Assembly: GCA_964471945.1 (NCBI GenBank)
Contig: CAYYIJ010000032.1
Location: 1 to 22,779, forward strand
DNA from: JASEHD01 sp964471945
GTDB taxonomy: Bacteria; Bacteroidota; Ignavibacteria; UBA10030; SZUA-254
Length of the DNA stretch: 22,779 nt
Reading direction: 5' to 3'
Part shown: positions 17,301-22,779 of the stretch, piece after piece
Layout of the letters: each line of letters opens with the position of its first letter
Position numbering within the stretch: position 1 is the stretch's first letter
The notes under the pieces: model-generated
Told to the model about the DNA's origin: nothing
The model's input: only the letters and a program-made list of their open reading frames with translations
Databases searched by the model: none
Translations under genes and position numbers: made by a program

Positions 17301-17638
17301 CTCCCCAAAATGAATTTTCGATTGTGGTCAGAAATAAGAAAATTTCGGAAACACCAAATATATTCACATTATATCAAAATTATCCAAATCCATTTAATCC
17401 TTCTACAACCATTAGCTTTGATCTACCAAAGAAATCATTTGTGCGATTAGTTATTTATAATGTTTTAGGTGTAGTGGTATCAACTCTCATTGATGAAGTC
17501 AAAGAGGGTGGGCAATATCATATTCCTTGGCAGCCAACGTGTGCAAGTGGGACATATTACTATCGGATTGATATAGCAAATTTTGATAACCCGAATGAAA
17601 GATACCAGTCAACAAAGGTTATGACGCTGTTAAAATAG
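14360..17638 (+). CDS. Secreted endonuclease/exonuclease/phosphatase-fold protein with FN3-like modules and T9SS sorting tail
   Basis: This is a 1092-residue exported protein. Residues 1-23 form a signal peptide. About 37-320 is an EEP-fold hydrolase domain (the DNase I / phosphodiesterase superfamily) with N43 in STYNILNY, E75 in VVQEM, H155 in YSLHLKAS, D191 and N193 in VMGDFN, and D311-H312 in SDHIP, so the active site looks complete. Three fibronectin-III-like modules follow (about 327-417, 421-511 and 514-604), then a less clear fourth to 710. Paired GWNLI segments lie at 719-727 and 791-799, each followed by a GYW. The last 95 residues (from about 998) carry LYQNYPNPFNPST and the beta-rich Por-type tail used by type IX secretion. 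It probably degrades nucleic acid or phosphodiesters outside the cell. The substrate is inferred from the fold only. Confidence 0.88.
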   Translation: MNRLPAMMMLFFAWALSFSTYTQTTPSGVTSVNYDTIRISTYNILNYPGGTAAIRNPHFRRVVHTMRPDILVVQEMLSQSGVNDFLSNVMNTYQSGLYSTITFRDGPDTDNHLFFKSSKVAFISASYIPTALREIAEYTVRILGTNDTLRLYSLHLKASQGYETERLAEATILRNHLNNLTPGTKFMVMGDFNIYTSSEPAFQKLIGSEADNDGRSKDPINQVGNWNNNSTFRFIHTQSPRVRAFDGGATGGMDDRFDMILTSYSSLDNNTIVLRYTAYGNDGNHFNDSINRLPNAAVPDSVAHGLHYASDHIPVFCDFKFEKTVGTFSMSSPTNGAGGQTTSGTLRWQSSLNASGYDVYLTQNNPPTTIVSTNQTDTFYNYSNLPEGVSFYWKVVAKNGSNSTVASGSPWSFTTTANQPGNFLLISPANAVTSQPINGTLTWSRSARTLLYDIYLDKNNPPLIRIDSNLVDTSYSYHNISGGSEYYWSVVAKNTVGSVVASNAPRSFTTIDVPIAPSNIASGSIGIKSIQFFWIDNAVNETGYRIYRASSFDGSYNQVGSNLPPNSTTYSDTGLQPGQQYFYRVFPFNDLGEGTFEKSTFVSLAAIPGSSTITNVEHYSVRLYINPDENGSTVQYAIKVILNTTEYFIQQDSSLGAIAKWQTYQAWGGANGIRVSGLQPCMEYSFLVKARNSEEIETSYSNIVSQQLPCDIVSRSVEEGWNLISLPMRIPDSRKSYLFPTSISEAFSYKGSYTPTESLKHGIGYWLKFQNSENVYTIGDFSWADTIDVATGWNLIGSVVETLSVANIISEPPDIVVSDYFYYSGTYSKSYSILPMQGYWVKTISAGRLILPSVTQKMQSQTKEKARFDPDMVDSFTFENLIGNKQTLLFVRSNSGNNVTTSFELPPAPPFGGFDVRFASQSDVEFVDIKETEQKFALKIQSVNFPIKMRWVRKHNDVEYKFVEGQEVKTLDSQGEIYINAPQNEFSIVVRNKKISETPNIFTLYQNYPNPFNPSTTISFDLPKKSFVRLVIYNVLGVVVSTLIDEVKEGGQYHIPWQPTCASGTYYYRIDIANFDNPNERYQSTKVMTLLK

Positions 17639-17782
17639 ATTTCCTTCCAAAAATTCGTAACCTTAACAAAAATAAATAAAAAGTTCTTTTCTTCATTTTA
17701 TTAATGAATTATGGGAAAAAGTGCTTAAATATGCACATTTTCGCAAATTTATTATGTAATATTTCCTTCCGAAAATACGGTA
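17639..17782. repeat. Pair of ATTTCCTTCC-containing direct repeats between the two large genes
   Basis: ATTTCCTTCCAAAAATTCG at 17639-17657 and ATTTCCTTCCGAAAATACG at 17761-17779 differ at two positions and start 122 bp apart. The second copy also contains a CCG/CGG inverted repeat. They could be regulator sites, or a duplicated segment left by recombination between the two T9SS-type genes. The region is otherwise AT-rich and contains no ORF. Confidence 0.4.
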
Positions 17783-17817
17783 TTTACAAAATTTTTATTA
17801 AATCATTGTCCAAATAC

Positions 17818-17846
17818 TTGACAATGTTATAAGAATTAGTTAATAT
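17818..17846 (+). promoter_or_regulatory. Sigma70-like promoter for the large repeat protein
   Basis: A perfect TTGACA at 17818-17823 is followed after 17 nt by TAATAT at 17841-17846. Transcription would begin near 17853, giving a leader of about 90 nt before ATG 17943. An AGAGG ribosome binding site lies at 17934-17938. Confidence 0.55.
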
Positions 17847-17942
17847 TATACACTAAATAATTAGATTAAGTTCTTATTTTATATAAATCATATATAGAAG
17901 TGTACATAAACAAAAAAATCAATCACAAATCATAGAGGTAAT

Positions 17943-20900
17943 ATGACAAAAAATGCAACAATTTTCTTATTCTCAATACTGTTTATACTCATCGCGATCG
18001 GTGATACATACGCAGTAGATAAACAGTGGATTGGTACTGGAACTGGAAATGGGCGTTTTTGGAGCCGTGCTGCAAACTGGTCTCCTGCCGGTGTTCCAAC
18101 TTCTTCAGATGATGTCTATTTTAATTCCCCAACTTCTGGAAATTGTCAAATCGATGGAGCTGCTGTTTGTCGATCATTTAACCAAAGCACCAGCCCTGGC
18201 ACACGTGATTTTGCAAACAATGCAACTTTAACAGTTGGAGTTGGTGGCGTCTTCATCAGTGGTGGAAGTTTAGCTATGGGTGCATCGAGCAATAGTATCA
18301 TCGTTCATGGTGATTGGATCCAGACAGGTGGTTTATTCGATCCTGATGCTGGTACCATTATCTTTAACGGACCAAATTTACAGACTCTTCAAACCTTAGT
18401 ACCTTTCTACAATGTTACCATCGATAATCCAAATAGTGTATTGTTAAATTCTGATTTAAGTGTGAATGGAGTTTTATCACTAACTTCAGGCGTGCTTAGC
18501 ACGGGACAATATTCTCTGATTATAAATCAAACTGGATCGGTTACACGTGTTACCGGACATGTGGATGGTAATATGCAAAAATATGTTGCAACCGGTGCAA
18601 CTACTCGCACATTTGAAATTGGCGATGCAACATTTTATTCACCCGTAGCTGTATCATTTAATAACGTAACTGTTGCCGGTAGATTAACTATTGAGGTTTA
18701 TAATGAAGAACACAACAATATATCTAGTTCTCCCGTAAACGAATTAAAAAACATCAACCGATTTTGGATTTTATCGAATAGCGGAATAGTATTTAATAAT
18801 TATAATGCAACATTAAATTTTGTTGCAAACGATAAGGACCCGGGTGCCGATGAAACTAGGTTTATTGTAGGAAAATCAGATGCTGCGAATTGGATAATGC
18901 CTACGGTTGGCACAAGAACGGCTACAAGTATTCAAGCAACAGGTATGACAACGATGAGTGATTTTGTCGTTGGTGAAATAAAAACATTTCCAATAACTGC
19001 ATCCGCTGGGGCAAATGGGTCTATTTTTCCATCGGGAAATGTTAGCGTTAATTGGGGCAGCAATCAATTATTTACATTTACACCAAATGCAGGTTTTCAC
19101 ATTGCCGATGTGGTTGTTGATGGAGGATCAGTCGGAGTTGTTCCAAATTATACCTTTACTAATGTCAAAGAGCCGCATACAATTTCTGTTAATTTCCTCG
19201 CTGACACTGTAACAATTATGGCAACTGCAGGTCCAAATGGCATAATCAGTCCTGTTGGTGCTGTTCGAGTACCATCGATGGGTAGCAAATCATTTTCAAT
19301 AACACCAAGCACAGGTTACCATGTATTGGATGTTCTTGTGGATGGCTCATCGGTTGGTGCGGTAACAAATTATGATTTTACAAATGTCATCGTTGATCAT
19401 ACGATATATGCTATCTTTGCAATAAATACTTATAATGTTACTTCCACAGCAGGACCAAACGGAACGATAATTCCTCTTGGAACAACCCAAGTTAGCCATG
19501 GATCTGATATTTCATATTCAATCATACCTGATTATGGTTATCATATTGATAAACTATTTGTTGATGGGATACCAGTTGATTCTACGACAAGTTATACTTT
19601 TAAAAATGTAATTGAAAATCACACGATCCATGCAACCTTTGCAATTAATCATTATACAATTACTTCTATCGCAGGACCTAATGGGGCGATTGACCCTGTA
19701 GGTTTGGTCGATGTAGAGCATGGTTCATCCAAAACATTTACTATCACACCAGATTACGGTTATCATGTTGATACGTTGATGGTTGATGGTGTGCTTCAAG
19801 CTCCAAGTGAAAGTTATTCCTTTGATAATATCGAGAGTGATCATTTCATATACGTAACTTTTGCAATCAACTATTATGCTATCACAGCGGGAGCCAGTGA
19901 CGGCGGAGAAATTGATCCCGAAGGAACTATATATGTCATGCATGGAGGAAGTCAACAATTTACTATCACGAACGATTATGGCTACCACCTCGAATCGCTT
20001 TTTGTAGATGGTTTGCCGGTAGATTCCACATCGAGTTACACTTTCGATAATGTTACATCAGAACATTCGATTTATGCTGCGTTTGCGTTAAATAAATATG
20101 TCATTAATGCAACCGCAGGAGATTATGGGACAATATCTCCCTCAGGTCCGGTGGTTGTTGACCATGGTTCAGATCAACAATTCTCTATCACACCAGACAT
20201 AGGGTATCATATTGATAGCTTGTTTGTTGATGATACAGACGTCGATTCCACCACTAGTTACACTTTTTATAATGTAACAGAAGATCATGCAATATACGCG
20301 ACATTTGCAATAAATATGTATACGATAACTGCATCAGTTGGACCAAATGGTTCAATTGACCCAGCAGGCATATTTACTCTGCCCTATGGGACGGATCAAA
20401 TGTTCACGATATCACCCGATGAAGGTTATCATATCGACAGCTTGATAGTTGATGATACACCGGTTGCTCCAACGTCTCCATATACGTTCTATGCGATTGA
20501 TAACAATCATACGATTCGGGCAGTTTTCAAGATAAATAGCTATGAAATAGCATCATCAGCGACTTTAGGTGGTTCGATAGATCCTGCAGGTGTTATTATA
20601 GTAAATCACGGCTCAGATCAAAAATTTACTCTTGAGCCTGAAGTTGGTTATCATTTTGATAGCTTGTTTGTCGATGGAATCCATAGCGATACTGCAACAA
20701 CAAGCTATACATTCTTTAACGTGACAACCAATCATTCGATCCTTGCAAAGTTTTCGATCAACAAATACACGATTACAGCATCTGCTGGCCCTAATGGATC
20801 AATCAATCCTGCCGGCAGCGTTGTAGTTGATTATGGAACAGATAAGCGATTCGTTTTCGTACCTGCTACAGGATACTATGTGGATAGCGTAATTGTTAAT

Positions 20901-22343
20901 GGCGTAAAACAAGATTCGACACAAGGATACACGTTTTACAATGTTACAGCTGATCAGACTATCCGTGTTACCTTTGCGATTTATACTTATACAATCAACG
21001 CCACAGTATCAGGTAGTGGAACTATTAATCCGTCAGGTATTGTCGGTGTAAATTATGGTGAAACAAAGAAATTTACAATTACACCCAATGCAGGTCAATA
21101 CATTGATAGCTTACTGGTAGACGGTCTGAAAGTTGATTCAACAACGAGCTACACGTTTTATAATATTACAGCAAATCACACAATACACGCCGTTTTCAAA
21201 CCGTTCGTTTATACAATTACTGCGACTACATTTGGGTTGGGTTCAATCAACCCAGCAGGCGATGTGTCGGTGATTCATGGACAGAACCAAAAATTTAGCA
21301 TGACCCCTGCAGTGGGTTTCGACGTTGTTGCTTTGTATGTAGATGGTAATCTCGTAGATTCAAATCGAAGCTATACATTTTATAATGTAACAAGTAACCA
21401 CACGATTCATGCAATTTTTGGTCAGGTTATCAATCCGTTGCCGACTTTATCAAGTATTGCACCTAATAACGGCAATCGTGGAGAAACGTATAATGTGTTA
21501 TTTGTAGGGACTAACTTTGCACCGGGAATTACATCAGTGTACGTAGGTGAAGGAATTACTGTTAATTACATCGTGTTCTTCCCCTCGAGTAGTGAGAGTC
21601 TCTCAGCCAATATCACGATCCAAAAGAGTGCGGTACCGGGAACGAGGAATTTCGCTGTGGTAAATGCTTCTCCGGGTGGCGGAAGTTCAACGAGCAAAAC
21701 GTTCACAATTCTGAACAGTGTGCCAACAGCTCCTCGCTTATCTGCTCCGGCGAATCATGCAACGATTATTATTCCACCAGAGGATCCAATTGAGTTTAAT
21801 TGGACAAAATCTACTGACGGAGATATCGTGGATACCGTGAAATATTCAATTCGCATTTGGGGAAGTGGATTTGATACAACCCGAGCCGGATTAAAAGATT
21901 CGAGCATAAGTATGGATATTATTATGCAATTAGAACTTGCACAATGGTACAATTGGACTGTAATCGCGACTGATGGATTCGCGACAACGATCTCACCCGA
22001 TACATTCACGTTCCACATTGAACTTGCTGTAAAGGCAGATGATTTATTATCGCAAATCCCGACTGAATATGCTTTACACCAAAACTATCCAAACCCCTTC
22101 AATCCATCGACTAAGATTCAGGTTGATATCCCATCTCAGGCAGTTGTTACTTTGAAAGTTTATAACTTGCTTGGAACTGAAGTAGCAACCATAGTTGATT
22201 ATCGATTAATGGAAGCTGGTGTAAAATTCTTTAATCTCGATGCGTCGAATCTACCATCAGGTATTTACTTCTACCGATTAACAGCAAACGGAATTGATGG
22301 CAAGGCGTTCACCTCTGTCAAACGGATGCTGCTGATGAAGTAG
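17943..22343 (+). CDS. Large secreted repeat protein with T9SS sorting tail
   Basis: This is a 1466-residue exported protein. Residues 1-24 form a signal peptide ending DTYA. About 25-345 has the W-x-NW-x-G-x-P-x-DDV pattern and Gly/Val-rich strands of adhesin-like beta regions. Eleven tandem repeats of 72-75 residues then fill 351-1162 (bases 18993-21428). Their consensus is ITA-AGPNGSI-P-G, then GS-Q-FTITP-GYHIDSL-VDG--VDSTTSYTFYNVT-NHTIHATFAIN, which resembles the InlB B-repeat-like / Flg_new_2 family. An IPT/TIG-like domain lies at about 1163-1257, an FN3-like domain at about 1258-1360, and the T9SS tail at 1372-1466 with LHQNYPNPFNPST. No catalytic motif was seen. It is likely a surface-anchored or released structural or adhesive protein. 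AGAGG precedes ATG 17943. Confidence 0.9.
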   Translation: MTKNATIFLFSILFILIAIGDTYAVDKQWIGTGTGNGRFWSRAANWSPAGVPTSSDDVYFNSPTSGNCQIDGAAVCRSFNQSTSPGTRDFANNATLTVGVGGVFISGGSLAMGASSNSIIVHGDWIQTGGLFDPDAGTIIFNGPNLQTLQTLVPFYNVTIDNPNSVLLNSDLSVNGVLSLTSGVLSTGQYSLIINQTGSVTRVTGHVDGNMQKYVATGATTRTFEIGDATFYSPVAVSFNNVTVAGRLTIEVYNEEHNNISSSPVNELKNINRFWILSNSGIVFNNYNATLNFVANDKDPGADETRFIVGKSDAANWIMPTVGTRTATSIQATGMTTMSDFVVGEIKTFPITASAGANGSIFPSGNVSVNWGSNQLFTFTPNAGFHIADVVVDGGSVGVVPNYTFTNVKEPHTISVNFLADTVTIMATAGPNGIISPVGAVRVPSMGSKSFSITPSTGYHVLDVLVDGSSVGAVTNYDFTNVIVDHTIYAIFAINTYNVTSTAGPNGTIIPLGTTQVSHGSDISYSIIPDYGYHIDKLFVDGIPVDSTTSYTFKNVIENHTIHATFAINHYTITSIAGPNGAIDPVGLVDVEHGSSKTFTITPDYGYHVDTLMVDGVLQAPSESYSFDNIESDHFIYVTFAINYYAITAGASDGGEIDPEGTIYVMHGGSQQFTITNDYGYHLESLFVDGLPVDSTSSYTFDNVTSEHSIYAAFALNKYVINATAGDYGTISPSGPVVVDHGSDQQFSITPDIGYHIDSLFVDDTDVDSTTSYTFYNVTEDHAIYATFAINMYTITASVGPNGSIDPAGIFTLPYGTDQMFTISPDEGYHIDSLIVDDTPVAPTSPYTFYAIDNNHTIRAVFKINSYEIASSATLGGSIDPAGVIIVNHGSDQKFTLEPEVGYHFDSLFVDGIHSDTATTSYTFFNVTTNHSILAKFSINKYTITASAGPNGSINPAGSVVVDYGTDKRFVFVPATGYYVDSVIVNGVKQDSTQGYTFYNVTADQTIRVTFAIYTYTINATVSGSGTINPSGIVGVNYGETKKFTITPNAGQYIDSLLVDGLKVDSTTSYTFYNITANHTIHAVFKPFVYTITATTFGLGSINPAGDVSVIHGQNQKFSMTPAVGFDVVALYVDGNLVDSNRSYTFYNVTSNHTIHAIFGQVINPLPTLSSIAPNNGNRGETYNVLFVGTNFAPGITSVYVGEGITVNYIVFFPSSSESLSANITIQKSAVPGTRNFAVVNASPGGGSSTSKTFTILNSVPTAPRLSAPANHATIIIPPEDPIEFNWTKSTDGDIVDTVKYSIRIWGSGFDTTRAGLKDSSISMDIIMQLELAQWYNWTVIATDGFATTISPDTFTFHIELAVKADDLLSQIPTEYALHQNYPNPFNPSTKIQVDIPSQAVVTLKVYNLLGTEVATIVDYRLMEAGVKFFNLDASNLPSGIYFYRLTANGIDGKAFTSVKRMLLMK
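18993..21428 (+). repeat. Eleven tandem coding repeats of about 222 bp
   Basis: The units start at residues 351, 423, 496, 570, 644, 718, 792, 866, 941, 1015 and 1089 of the encoded protein. Ten are 72-74 residues long and the eighth is 75. The protein motif is clear in all, but the DNA copies have diverged (synonymous and non-synonymous changes). The repeat is therefore old and kept by selection on the protein, not a recent tandem duplication. Confidence 0.9.
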
Positions 22344-22384
22344 TTAAGTCTGTAAGTACAAAGTATGTTTGCATACTAAACTCG

Positions 22385-22419
22385 AAGCCGACCCCGTTTA
22401 TACAGGGTCGGCTTTTTTT
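22385..22419 (+). terminator. Strong intrinsic terminator
   Basis: AAGCCGACCC (22385-22394) pairs perfectly with GGGTCGGCTT (22405-22414) around a 10-nt loop. A run of seven T follows at 22413-22419, partly within the stem base. It ends transcription of the large repeat-protein gene 42 bp after its stop codon. Confidence 0.93.
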
Positions 22420-22479
22420 ATTTTTCCCAAAACTGTTTTATTCGCAGATTCAATGCTTCATCACCGGCTCGAAACTACT

Positions 22480-22779
22480 ATGAATATTTACAATAATCCC
22501 GCCGATAAGTTTGTAGCTTCTTTCATCGGGAGTCCGACTATGAATTTTATTAACGGTGTTGTTGCTGCAGACGGGGAGTTGATGTATCAATCAGTTGATA
22601 AAACATTAAACTTATTAATTCCGGACAATCATCGGAACAAATTCACCCCGTATGCAAATACTGAAATTATACTCGGTATCCGTCCGGAACATATACATTC
22701 ACAAGACCAGCCTGTCGGGTCGAGCATCCTCAAATCCGATATAGAGTACAACAAGGATAAGAAAACACTATCAGAAATG
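22480..22779 (+). pseudogene. C-terminal fragment of a MalK/UgpC-type ABC transporter ATPase (runs off window)
   Basis: From ATG 22480 the frame encodes NIYNNPADKFVASFIGSPTMNFINGVV and later EIILGIRPEHI. This is the junction and regulatory (TOBE-like) part of ATPases that energise sugar and glycerol-phosphate uptake. In full-length members about 230 residues with Walker A, the signature motif and Walker B come before this point. Here the preceding DNA is the terminator of the previous gene and about 60 bp with no such domain, so the ATPase domain is missing. The frame is open further left to an ATG at 22453, adding nine non-family residues. It is most likely a 5'-truncated remnant. The 3' end is outside the window. 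Confidence 0.7.

Noticed and set aside
18993..21428. CRISPR-like or satellite interpretation of the regular repeats
   Set aside because: The units are about 222 bp, diverged at DNA level, in one open frame, and conserved as protein domains.

Overview
The window looks like a fragment of an AT-rich genome from the Bacteroidota/Chlorobiota/Ignavibacteriota group, most likely a metagenome-derived Ignavibacteria-like lineage. The main clue is two secreted proteins that end in a type IX secretion (T9SS) sorting tail with the YQNYPNPFNPST signature typical of that group. A run of 100 Ns whose two flanks carry the same 55 bp shows that this is a scaffolded short-read assembly.

Layout. Positions 1-200 hold a terminator for an off-window gene, then a tRNA with anticodon CAT. 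Positions 248-6852 are one tight, co-directional run of eight genes: tilS, hpt, ftsH, a membrane polyprenol/diacylglycerol kinase-like gene, a nucleoside deoxyribosyltransferase-like gene, a divergent GroES-like gene, smpB and a pyruvoyl-dependent arginine decarboxylase gene. Neighbours overlap or are separated by 30 bp or less, so most are probably cotranscribed. The theme is housekeeping: tRNA modification, purine salvage, membrane proteolysis, ribosome rescue and polyamine synthesis.

Positions about 7200-9620 (minus strand) form an accessory island: a beta-type DNA methyltransferase, an overlapping PD-(D/E)XK nuclease gene interrupted by the assembly gap, a small unknown ORF, and a signal-peptide-like stub. 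Together they look like a type II restriction-modification locus. When the duplicated 55 bp are collapsed, the nuclease becomes an intact 276-residue ORF. Next come a YghO-like acetyltransferase (minus strand) and a gene-poor stretch holding a small membrane-protein gene interrupted by an in-frame TGA.

Positions 11606-13694 hold a DUF1385 membrane protein gene overlapping prfA. A convergent tadA follows. Positions 14360-22343 hold two very large secreted proteins: a nuclease/phosphatase-fold protein with fibronectin-like modules, and a 1466-residue surface protein with eleven tandem repeats of about 74 residues. Both end in T9SS tails. After a strong terminator, the right edge holds only the C-terminal part of a MalK/UgpC-type ABC ATPase gene, apparently without its nucleotide-binding domain.

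I found no CRISPR array, rRNA, recognisable transposase or clear prophage. I did not find a convincing wholly new system. The best candidates for a closer look are the restriction locus with its unclassified nuclease and trailing ORF, the inserted GroES-like protein inside the tilS-smpB operon, and the repeat-rich T9SS protein.
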